Part shown: positions 1 to 5,481 of the stretch, piece after piece
Layout of the letters: each line of letters begins with the position of its first letter
Numbering within the stretch: position 1 is the first letter of the stretch
NCBI GenBank assembly: GCA_937926415.1
Contig: CALBAF010000107.1
Coordinates: forward strand, 1-5,542
Reading direction: 5' to 3'
From: an uncultured Actinomyces sp.
GTDB lineage: Bacteria; Actinomycetota; Actinomycetes; Actinomycetales; Actinomycetaceae
DNA length: 5,542 nucleotides
The notes under the pieces: generated by a model
What the model saw: only the letters and a program-made list of their open reading frames with translations
Databases searched by the model: none
What the model was told of the DNA's origin: nothing
Translations under genes and position numbers: made by a program

Positions 1-1
1 C

Positions 2-667
2 GGCGAAGGCATCGCCCACCCGATCACGGTCAACGTCGCCGACGAGGAATCGGTCGCCGCGATGGCCACCGAGATCGAGCGCGTCACCGGCGGCCTCGAC
101 CTGGTCGTCTCCAACGCGGGCATCGTGCGCGCCGGCTCCGTCCTCGAGCAGGACGCCTCCGCGTTCCGCCTGTCCACGGACATTAACTACGTGGCCTTCT
201 TCCTGGTCACCAAGCACCTCGGACAGCTCCTGGCACGCCAGCACTCCACAGCCCCCGAGTGGCTGACCGACATCATCCAGATCAACTCCAAGTCCGGCCT
301 CGTCGGCTCGAACAAGAACGCCGCGTATGCGGGCTCGAAGTTCGGCGGTATCGGCCTGGTCCAGTCCTTCGCCCTCGAGTTGGTTGCTCACGGCGTGAAG
401 GTCAACGCGATCTGCCCCGGTAACTTCTACGACGGCCCGCTCTGGTCCGACCCGGACCGTGGCCTCTTCGTCCAGTACCTGAACTCCGGCAAGGTCCCCG
501 GCGCCAAGACGGTCGCCGACGTCAAGGAGTTCTACGAGGCGAAGGTCCCCATGCGCCGCGGCGCCCAGGGCATCGACGTTCTGCGCGCGATCTTCTACAT
601 CGTTGAGCAGGAATACGAGACCGGCCAGGCCGTGCCCGTCACGGGCGGCCAGGTGATGCTCTCCTGA
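2..667 (+). CDS. srlD: Sorbitol-6-phosphate 2-dehydrogenase-like SDR (5' partial)
   Basis: Short-chain dehydrogenase/reductase, probably the NAD-dependent oxidation of D-sorbitol (glucitol) 6-phosphate to fructose 6-phosphate in the cytoplasm. The frame is open from base 2, so the gene starts before the window; 221 residues are visible and about 45-50, including the N-terminal Gly-rich nucleotide loop, are missing. The ATG at 62 is internal. Visible residues: NAG motif 38-40, conserved Asn62, catalytic Ser96, Tyr109 and Lys113 (YAGSK, Ser 13 residues before Tyr), and a PGN segment at 139-141. The stretch IIQINSKSG...KFGG.GL.QS and the end TGQ...VTGGQVM match my memory of E. coli SrlD very well, better than a generic SDR. 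The next gene, SorE-like, supports a sorbose/sorbitol phosphate pathway. The equivalent in sor operons is called SorD, so srlD or sorD are both possible names. The substrate is inferred from similarity. Confidence 0.85.
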   Translation, partial: GEGIAHPITVNVADEESVAAMATEIERVTGGLDLVVSNAGIVRAGSVLEQDASAFRLSTDINYVAFFLVTKHLGQLLARQHSTAPEWLTDIIQINSKSGLVGSNKNAAYAGSKFGGIGLVQSFALELVAHGVKVNAICPGNFYDGPLWSDPDRGLFVQYLNSGKVPGAKTVADVKEFYEAKVPMRRGAQGIDVLRAIFYIVEQEYETGQAVPVTGGQVMLS

Positions 668-674
668 CAGTGTC

Positions 675-722
675 ACGAGGCCGGGGATCCCAGCGGGTTT
701 CTCGCCAGCTCCCCGGCCTTGT
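675..722 (+). terminator. Hairpin between the two dehydrogenase genes
   Basis: Arms 675-687 and 710-722 pair over 13 positions with one G-U (core AGGCCGGGGA / TCCCCGGCCT), around a 22-base loop. A pyrimidine-rich run (CCTTTCTT) follows. It starts 8 bases after the srlD stop and ends 45 bases before the next start. I see no convincing promoter between the hairpin and the next gene, so it may be a leaky terminator or an mRNA-stabilising hairpin that sets the ratio of the two enzymes. The core word is shared with the hairpins at 2389-2425 and 3345-3388, but with the arms in the opposite order. Confidence 0.6.
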
Positions 723-755
723 CCTTTCTTCCCACGTCCAGTTGTTTTTCCAGTG

Positions 756-761
756 AAAGAG
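756..761 (+). promoter_or_regulatory. Ribosome binding site choosing the ATG at 768
   Basis: AAAGAG lies 6 bases before the ATG at 768. The in-frame GTG at 753 has only a pyrimidine-rich stretch in front of it and would add five residues. The ATG is therefore the better start. The site is modest rather than a full GGAGG. Confidence 0.55.
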
Positions 762-767
762 TCAGTC

Positions 768-2369
768 ATGACCCAGATTCCCTCCACCCAGTACGCGATT
801 CAGATCGTCGGCAAGGAAGAGTTCGTCGTTAACCCGGCGAAGCCCGTTGACCCCGTTGGCCCGACGCAGATCATGCTCGAGGTCGAAGCCTGCGGCATTT
901 GCTTCTCTGATACGAAGCTGCTCCACCAGTTTGATGGCCACCCGCGCAAGTCGGACGTGGTGGCGGGTATCGACCTGGACGCCCTCAAGGACATTCCGTC
1001 CTACCACCCGAACCAGGAGGCCGTGACGCCCGGCCACGAGCCCGTCGTCCGCGTCGTGCAGGTCGGCGAGAAGGTCACGCACTTCAAGGTCGGCGACCGT
1101 CTGCTGGTCCAGGCCGACTGGAAGCACCTGCGCACCGCGAAGTCCAACGGAGCCTTCGGCTACAACTTCGATGGCGCCCTCGAGGAGTTCGTTGTCGTCG
1201 ACGAGCACTGCGTCGTGTCCCCGGACGGCGAAGAGTTCCTCATCCACGTGTCGGAGGGCCCGTCGGCCGCAGCCGTCGGCCTCATCGAGCCCTGGGCGAC
1301 CGTCGAGGGCTCCTACGCGTGGGCTGAGCGTAACCACGTCGCCGACGGCGGCCGCCTGCTGGTCGTCGGTGAGGGCGACATCGACGCTCTGACCGCCGAG
1401 CATAAGCCCGCCGAGGTCGTGCGCGTTGCCGCCGACGCCATCGAGGGCATCGAAGGCGAGTTCGACGACATCGTGTTCTTCGGTGCGGACGCCGACGCGA
1501 TCGAGAAGGCCGCGCTCCTGATCGGCACCCGCGGCACCATGTGTGTCGTCCTGGGTGGCGAGAAGATTTCGCGCAAGGTGTCCCTGGACATCGGCCGCGT
1601 CCACTACGACTTCACCCGCTTCTGCGGCACGACCGGCTCGGACCCGCGCGAGGGCTACGCCTGGATCCCCGCCAACGGCGATCTGCGTGAGAACGACCGT
1701 TGCGTCTTCGTTGGCGCCGCCGGCCCGATGGGCGTCATGCACACGATGCGCGCCGTCACCTCCGGCGTACCCGGCCTCAGCGTCGTGGGCACCGACCTGT
1801 CGGACGAGCGCCTGGAGAACCTGACGAAGGTTGTCGGCCCGACCGCCGAGAAGAACGGCGTGCCGCTGGACATCGTCAACACCTCCTCGACGCCCCTGGA
1901 ATACGGCTACACCTACGCGACGTGCCTCGTGCCCGTCCCGGCTCTGGTCTCCCAGGCGGTCGACCTGCTGGCCGAGGGCGGCATCCTGAACGCGTTCGCG
2001 GGCATCCCGGCCGGCACGTTCGGCGACTTCGACCTGCAGGGCATCATCGAGCGTCAGATCTTCATGCTGGGCACCTCCGGCTCGGACGTCTCCGACATGC
2101 GCACGGTCCTGCGCAAGATCGAAGCCGGAATCATCGACACCACGATCTCCCTGTGGGCGATCACCGGCATGGCGGGCTTCGGCGACGCCATCAACGCGGT
2201 GATGGACCGTACCTCGGGCGGCAAGATCATGGTCTTCCCGATGATGCACGACCTGGGCCTGACCCCCGTGTCCGAGCTGGCCGAGAAGCTGCCGACGGTT
2301 GCCGCGAAGCTCGACGCCGCCGGCCTGTGGACCAAGGAGGCCGAGGAGGCCCTGCTCGCCACCCGCTGA
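768..2369 (+). CDS. SorE-like zinc-type dehydrogenase with extra Rossmann half (L-sorbose-1-phosphate reductase-like)
   Basis: A 533-residue medium-chain dehydrogenase, probably interconverting L-sorbose 1-phosphate and D-sorbitol 6-phosphate with NAD(P)H in the cytoplasm. The N-terminal GroES-like catalytic domain covers about residues 10-180. It has a zinc-ligand Cys42 in ACGIC, GHE at 89-91 and Glu174 in the EPWATV segment. The four-Cys structural zinc lobe is absent. A canonical nucleotide loop, VFVGAAGPMG, lies at about 313-322, with an acidic strand end at Asp343. The segment GTSGSDVSDMRT (435-446) resembles the same place in enteric SorE, as recalled. SorE-type proteins are about 410 residues; the surplus of about 120 lies at 195-310. 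It looks like a degenerate copy of the Rossmann region: RLLVVGEGD lacks the glycine pattern, and VHYDFTRFCGTTGSD at 278-292 mirrors 427-440. The upstream SrlD-like gene would use its product. Family assignment is solid; substrate is inferred, and a generic polyol dehydrogenase remains possible. Confidence 0.8.
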   Translation: MTQIPSTQYAIQIVGKEEFVVNPAKPVDPVGPTQIMLEVEACGICFSDTKLLHQFDGHPRKSDVVAGIDLDALKDIPSYHPNQEAVTPGHEPVVRVVQVGEKVTHFKVGDRLLVQADWKHLRTAKSNGAFGYNFDGALEEFVVVDEHCVVSPDGEEFLIHVSEGPSAAAVGLIEPWATVEGSYAWAERNHVADGGRLLVVGEGDIDALTAEHKPAEVVRVAADAIEGIEGEFDDIVFFGADADAIEKAALLIGTRGTMCVVLGGEKISRKVSLDIGRVHYDFTRFCGTTGSDPREGYAWIPANGDLRENDRCVFVGAAGPMGVMHTMRAVTSGVPGLSVVGTDLSDERLENLTKVVGPTAEKNGVPLDIVNTSSTPLEYGYTYATCLVPVPALVSQAVDLLAEGGILNAFAGIPAGTFGDFDLQGIIERQIFMLGTSGSDVSDMRTVLRKIEAGIIDTTISLWAITGMAGFGDAINAVMDRTSGGKIMVFPMMHDLGLTPVSELAEKLPTVAAKLDAAGLWTKEAEEALLATR

Positions 2370-2388
2370 GCGCTCCGCCTCGACCTTC

Positions 2389-2425
2389 GCCCCGGCCTCG
2401 TCTGTCACTCAGACGAGGCCGGGGC
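2389..2425 (+). terminator. Strong intergenic hairpin terminator
   Basis: A perfect 16-bp stem (GCCCCGGCCTCGTCTG and its complement) with a 5-base loop TCACT at 2405-2409. It begins 19 bases after the SorE-like stop. There is no good T-tract (CTTCGCGTTT follows), as is common for terminators in high-GC Actinobacteria. It shares 18 identical bases (2409-2426) with the hairpin region at 3372-3389. Confidence 0.85.
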
Positions 2426-2436
2426 CTTCGCGTTTC

Positions 2437-2445
2437 TGCGATAAT
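2437..2445 (+). promoter_or_regulatory. Extended -10 promoter for the unknown gene
   Basis: TGC-GATAAT gives a TGn extension at 2437-2439 and a -10 hexamer (five of six to TATAAT) at 2440-2445. The -35 position falls in the right arm of the preceding hairpin and shows no TTGACA-like word, which fits a promoter relying on the extended -10. Transcription would start near 2452, leaving a leader of about 33 bases. Confidence 0.5.
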
Positions 2446-2484
2446 GAAGGTGCAAGCGTTGCAGGCCGGAACGAGGAGGTTCCC

Positions 2485-3312
2485 ATGACGGTCAACGATC
2501 ACGTCTCGCAGGAGCGCTACGTGGCGCTGCAAGCGTGGCTGTACGGGCAAATGTCCCCGCGCACGCCTCACGCGACGCGGTGTTTCGCAGAGGATCCGCT
2601 GTGCCTCTACGACGCGTTTCTGTCAGTGCTTGTCGGCACGGGGTTGGGGTTCACCCAGTTCGACGATAATCGCGCCCATCACGGGCTCTACGCCTTTGAT
2701 TTCTTCGTGGGAGACATCAAGGTGCCGCTGCGAGATAAGGGCGTTGATGGGCAGAGGGCGCCCGGCATGGCGTGGGAGTATGCCACGGACGCCGCTGGCC
2801 GCGCGATGTGCCATGCCCTCGTCGACACGTGGCTCGGGGAAACGGGCAGGCGCATCCCGTTCGTGGCCTCCGTGATCGCTTCCGTGGCTACCCTCGAGCT
2901 CGTCGCCGATGTGAGCGTCGACGAGTGCGTCTTCGAGTGTGAGCTGCTGCCGGGATACGCGCGCTCCACCGCGAACTGCCCGTGGGAGGATGGGAGCCTG
3001 CCGATCGGCTCGCTCGATTCGTCTCTGGTGATCCCCGGTCCACTCATCTACGTGGAGGCGGGCGTGCGATATGAGGGACAGGTTCTGTCCTGCTTGGGCG
3101 TCGACGAGGTCGTGGCCTCGTGGGTGCAGATGGGGCTCTCTGTGGAGTCCTCCACGGCCTCCGGCACCGGAGTGACTGCCGTTCTGCGCGCCCCGCACGG
3201 GGGCCCTGAGATGCTCGGGTGGGCTGCCGACGCAGTGGCTCGAGCCCTGTCCGCGTGCGGGTACACAGGGGTAGTGCAGATCCGAACGCGCTTCGCTCAC
3301 GCGCCGGCGTAG
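2485..3312 (+). CDS. Hypothetical protein, 275 residues
   Basis: I do not recognise this protein. The ATG at 2485 has a strong ribosome site (GAGGAGG at 2473-2479, 5-base spacer); the frame is open further upstream, but that part overlaps the previous gene and its terminator. There is no signal peptide and no clear membrane span, so it is probably cytoplasmic. The N-terminal half is rich in aromatic and acidic residues (FTQFDDN at 57-62, YAFDFFVGD at 69-77). The C-terminal half alternates short hydrophobic strands with glycine turns, suggesting an alpha/beta or beta-rich fold. Eight Cys (33, 40, 109, 148, 152, 165, 203, 258) include C148-x3-C152, but no clear metal site. Codon use is less C-biased than its neighbours, consistent with lower expression or a different history. 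It has its own promoter and terminators on both sides, so it is probably monocistronic. The strong start and a continuous frame make it a real gene; function unknown. Confidence 0.75.
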   Translation: MTVNDHVSQERYVALQAWLYGQMSPRTPHATRCFAEDPLCLYDAFLSVLVGTGLGFTQFDDNRAHHGLYAFDFFVGDIKVPLRDKGVDGQRAPGMAWEYATDAAGRAMCHALVDTWLGETGRRIPFVASVIASVATLELVADVSVDECVFECELLPGYARSTANCPWEDGSLPIGSLDSSLVIPGPLIYVEAGVRYEGQVLSCLGVDEVVASWVQMGLSVESSTASGTGVTAVLRAPHGGPEMLGWAADAVARALSACGYTGVVQIRTRFAHAPA

Positions 3313-3344
3313 TATCCGACCGCCCCGCCGTCGCGCATAACGAA

Positions 3345-3388
3345 GCCCCGGCCTCGTCCGTTCATTCAGATTCAGACGAGGCCGGGGC
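3345..3388. terminator. Bidirectional hairpin terminator between convergent genes
   Basis: Perfect 14-bp arms, 3345-3358 and 3375-3388 (GCCCCGGCCTCGTC and complement), around a 16-base loop. It sits between the stop of the unknown gene (3312) and the stop of the minus-strand symporter (3411), so it probably ends both transcripts. No T-tract is present. The loop contains ATTCAG twice in tandem (3364-3375), which lengthens it relative to the copy at 2389-2425. Confidence 0.8.
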
Positions 3389-3410
3389 CGGTTGCTAGGG
3401 AAGAGGACCC

Positions 3411-4880
3411 TTACGCGTTGGTCTTCTTGGCGGCGACGGGAGCGTCGTCCTTCCAGAAGTCCAGCTCGTCGGGGTTCAGTCCGATCGAGGACGCCGTGAA
3501 GTGCGGCTCGAGGCCGGCCTTGCGCTGGGCGACGTAGTCGTTCGCACAGCGGATGGCGTGGTTGCCAAGGATGACGATGACGGGCAGGTTGATGAGCGCC
3601 ATGAGGCCCATCAGGATGTCGCCCAGGTTCCACGCAACCTCGAACTTGAGCAGGGCGCCCGCGAAGACGAGCAGCGCGGCGACGCCACGGAAGATCGAGA
3701 GCATCCAGTGCTTCATGTGCTTGTTGCGCAGCAGGAAGCGGAAGTTCACCTCGGCGTAGTAGAAGTTGCCGACCAGCGTCGTGAACGCGAAGAGGAACAG
3801 CGCGACCGAGATGAAGACCTGCGCGACGCTCTGGCCGAGGACCGTGGCCATCCCGTCCTTCACGAGGGGAGCACCCGTCACGCCGCCGTCCTCGCCGACG
3901 CCCGAGGACAGCACCACGAACGCGGTGAGAGTGCAGATGACCATCGTGTCGATAAAGACGGAGAGCATCTGGACGAGTCCCTGCTTGGCCGGGTGGGACA
4001 CGGAGGCGGAGGCCGCTGCGTTAGGAGCCGAACCAACACCGGCCTCGTTCGAGTAGAGGCCACGCTTGATGCCGTACATCATCGCCGAGCCGGCGAAGCC
4101 ACCGAAGATGGCGTGGAAGTCAAACGCGCCCTTGAAGATCGCGGCGAACATCGCGGGGATGTTCTGGTAGTTCAGCGCGACGACGACGAGGCCGACGCCC
4201 AGGTAGATGATCGCCATGACGGGAACGAGCAGGCCGGTCACGTCCGTCAGGCGACGGGTGCCGCCGAAGATGGAGCCGGCCATCAGCACCGCGAGAATGG
4301 CGCCAACGATCCACGGCGTCCAGTCGTTCGCCCAGCTGTACCCGGTGAAGGCGTCGGCCACGTTGAAGGAAGCGAGCAGGTTGAAGCCGCCCATGTAGGT
4401 CAGGATCAGCACCGACGCGAAGAGCGTGGCGAGCCAGTTCTGCTTGAGAGCCGTCTGGATGTAGTAGGCCGGACCACCGTAGGAGTGGTGCGGACCCTGC
4501 TTCTTGTAAATCTGCGCGAGCGTCGACTCGATGAAGGCGGAGGCGCCGCCGAGGGTGGCAATGACCCACATCCAGAACACGGAACCGGCACCGCCGGCTG
4601 CGACGGCGGTTGCGACGCCGGCGATGTTACCGACGCCGACGCGCGAGGCCGTGGAGACCATCAGTGCGCGGAACGAGGAGACCTCGCCTTCCTCGTGGGG
4701 AGGCTCGGTCACGACGCGGATTGCTTCCTTAAACAGACGCAGCGGAAGAGCGCGCGTGCGGATGAAGAAGTACAGGCCGGCGCCGATCAAGAGGGCGACG
4801 AGCAGGTACGTATACATAAAGCCCGAGATCGTATCCAGGGTGCCGGCGAGATCAAAGGCCGGACGCAGGGTTCCATTCAT
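3411..4880 (-). CDS. Alanine/glycine:cation symporter (AGCS family)
   Basis: A 489-residue inner-membrane transporter, expected to import alanine, glycine or a related amino acid (glutamine is possible) with Na+ or H+. It begins with a hydrophobic span at about 23-40. The AGCS signature is clear: SRVGVGNIAGVATAVAAGG at 79-97 followed by FWMW at 102-105. Other conserved family segments are GGPAYYIQ (135-142), GIKRGLYSNEAGVGSAPNAA (270-289) and the IDTMVICTLTAF helix (310-321). About 10-11 hydrophobic spans run from residue 23 to 440, with a polar C-terminal tail of about 45 residues ending in AAKKTNA. Length is normal for the family (450-500). The ATG at 4880 is preferred over one at 4958: the latter would add 26 polar residues and lie upstream of the ribosome site. 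Known members are named alsT, agcS or yaaJ; the exact substrate cannot be read from sequence. It is a single-gene unit, divergent from the rRNA operon. Confidence 0.93.
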   Translation of the reverse strand: MNGTLRPAFDLAGTLDTISGFMYTYLLVALLIGAGLYFFIRTRALPLRLFKEAIRVVTEPPHEEGEVSSFRALMVSTASRVGVGNIAGVATAVAAGGAGSVFWMWVIATLGGASAFIESTLAQIYKKQGPHHSYGGPAYYIQTALKQNWLATLFASVLILTYMGGFNLLASFNVADAFTGYSWANDWTPWIVGAILAVLMAGSIFGGTRRLTDVTGLLVPVMAIIYLGVGLVVVALNYQNIPAMFAAIFKGAFDFHAIFGGFAGSAMMYGIKRGLYSNEAGVGSAPNAAASASVSHPAKQGLVQMLSVFIDTMVICTLTAFVVLSSGVGEDGGVTGAPLVKDGMATVLGQSVAQVFISVALFLFAFTTLVGNFYYAEVNFRFLLRNKHMKHWMLSIFRGVAALLVFAGALLKFEVAWNLGDILMGLMALINLPVIVILGNHAIRCANDYVAQRKAGLEPHFTASSIGLNPDELDFWKDDAPVAAKKTNA

Positions 4881-4886
4881 CGTTGT

Positions 4887-4890
4887 TCCT
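4887..4890 (-). promoter_or_regulatory. Ribosome binding site choosing the symporter start
   Basis: On the minus strand AGGA lies 6 bases before the ATG at 4880. The upstream in-frame ATG at 4958 lies beyond the putative -10 box and has no such site. Confidence 0.6.
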
Positions 4891-4939
4891 AGCGTTGATG
4901 GATGTTCGTGGACGCGGCGAGGCCGCACTGGTGGCACTG

Positions 4940-4969
4940 AGTATAGCCCCTCGGTCAACGGAAGGTAAA
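4940..4969 (-). promoter_or_regulatory. Putative promoter of the symporter gene with a small palindrome
   Basis: On the minus strand, TTTACC (4969-4964) and TATACT (4945-4940) are separated by 18 bases. The -10 matches five of six consensus bases, the -35 four of six. A 13-base palindrome GTAAA-AAC-TTTAC at 4965-4977 (plus-strand reading) overlaps the -35 and could be a repressor operator. A TTGACC also lies between the boxes, but only 7 bases from the -10, so it cannot be its -35. Transcription would start near 4933 with a leader of about 50 bases. Confidence 0.45.
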
Positions 4970-4978
4970 AACTTTACT

Positions 4979-5204
4979 AAAAAACGTGATGGTTTCGGCC
5001 ATGTGGGTATCTGATAGGCATGGAATGTGGGTATTGATGCCTACTTACTCGCAAACGTTGAGTTTGCTGGGGCACATTTTGAGAAAAACTCTGTGGTCTG
5101 GGGCATGAAAATCGCCGATTTTGGGCCCGCTGAGCTGCGCGAAAGCCGAGAAAATGGCGTAATCATGCGAAAAAGCTCTGGGATGCGACATGAAGTTGCA
5201 TGAT
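4979..5204. other. Gene-free region with small repeats upstream of the rRNA promoter
   Basis: No credible gene here. Visible structure: a 10-base direct repeat ATGTGGGTAT at 5001-5010 and 5025-5034 (period 24); a 7-bp inverted repeat TAGGCAT/ATGCCTA at 5015-5021 and 5037-5043; a 6-bp hairpin GCAAAC-GTTGA-GTTTGC at 5051-5067; an 8-base direct repeat CTGGGGCA at 5067-5074 and 5098-5105; a 15-base palindrome AAAATCG-C-CGATTTT at 5108-5122; and an 8-bp inverted repeat AATCATGC/GCATGATT at 5161-5168 and 5198-5205. The base composition is less GC-rich than the genes. It probably holds upstream control sites of the rRNA operon, but individual roles are unknown. Confidence 0.5.
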
Positions 5205-5233
5205 TTGACGATGCTTGGGGAAGTGCGTATTGT
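5205..5233 (+). promoter_or_regulatory. rRNA operon promoter
   Basis: TTGACG (5205-5210) and TATTGT (5228-5233) are separated by exactly 17 bases; the -35 matches five of six consensus bases and the -10 four of six. It points at the 16S gene, giving a start near 5240 and a leader of about 240 bases. The right arm of an 8-bp inverted repeat (5161-5205) abuts the -35. Other rRNA promoters may exist; I found no second one as good. Confidence 0.6.
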
Positions 5234-5349
5234 TTTCCTTGTTGCGCCGAACGGCAGCGAACGAAGCGAGAAGCTCGGGTCGCGGAAACATGGCGCGAAA
5301 CGCCTTTCGAAAACATGCGAGACATTCGTGTGTGCTCGATCGTGTGGGT

Positions 5350-5377
5350 GTTGTTTGTGAACTCGATAGTGTGTTTG
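5350..5377 (+). promoter_or_regulatory. boxA-like rRNA antitermination/processing element in the leader
   Basis: GTTGTTTGTGAACTCGATAG followed by TGTGTTTG closely resembles the conserved TTGTTTGAGAACTCAATAG-type element of actinobacterial (for example mycobacterial) rRNA leaders, from memory. In that group it is assigned to Nus-factor antitermination. Its position, about 110 bases after the promoter start and 105 before 16S, fits. It would let polymerase pass the many T-runs that follow. Confidence 0.6.
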
Positions 5378-5481
5378 TTTGTTTTTTATGCCTGTTTTTT
5401 GTTTTTGAGTGTTTTTGGTTGGGATTGCTGGCTGGCCTTGTTTGGTTGGTTGGTTTTTCTGGGCTTTAACGTTTTTGTTTT
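5371..5481 (+). other. G/T-rich rRNA leader segment
   Basis: This stretch is almost all T and G on the plus strand, with repeated GTTTTTG words (5401, 5411, 5471 and 5477) and a GGTTGGTTGG run at 5444-5453. The transcript would be U/G-rich and largely unable to fold by A-U or G-C pairing with itself. It probably acts in leader processing, pairing with a trailer sequence outside the window. Open frames through it have repetitive, skewed composition and are not genes. Confidence 0.5.

Noticed and set aside
762..2408. A 548-codon open frame on the minus strand opposite the SorE-like gene.
   Set aside because: It mirrors the coding strand, has an Asp/Gly/Arg/Val-rich composition typical of antisense frames in GC-rich genes, and runs through the terminator hairpin.
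1700..2488. A 262-codon plus-strand frame overlapping the SorE-like gene.
   Set aside because: It is extremely Arg/Pro/Gly/His-rich, out of frame with a clear enzyme, and crosses its terminator.
2444..2488. A 14-codon frame (MKVQALQAGTRRFP) whose TGA overlaps the ATG of the unknown gene, like a translationally coupled leader peptide.
   Set aside because: Its ATG overlaps the -10 box, so the predicted transcript begins after it, and it has no ribosome site.
2623..3633. A 336-codon minus-strand frame opposite the unknown gene.
   Set aside because: It crosses the convergent terminator and part of the symporter gene, and is rich in Arg, His, Pro and Gly with no recognisable motif.
3501..4892. 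A 463-codon plus-strand frame opposite the symporter.
   Set aside because: The opposite strand encodes an unmistakable membrane transporter; this frame is a Glu/Asp/Arg/Val-rich antisense shadow.
4881..4958. A longer symporter start at 4958 adding 26 residues.
   Set aside because: It would place the start upstream of the likely -10 box, adds a polar tail before the first membrane span, and lacks the AGGA site seen before 4880.
5041..5325. A 94-codon minus-strand frame between the symporter and 16S.
   Set aside because: It runs antisense through the predicted rRNA promoter and leader, shows no clear ribosome site, and has no domain I recognise.
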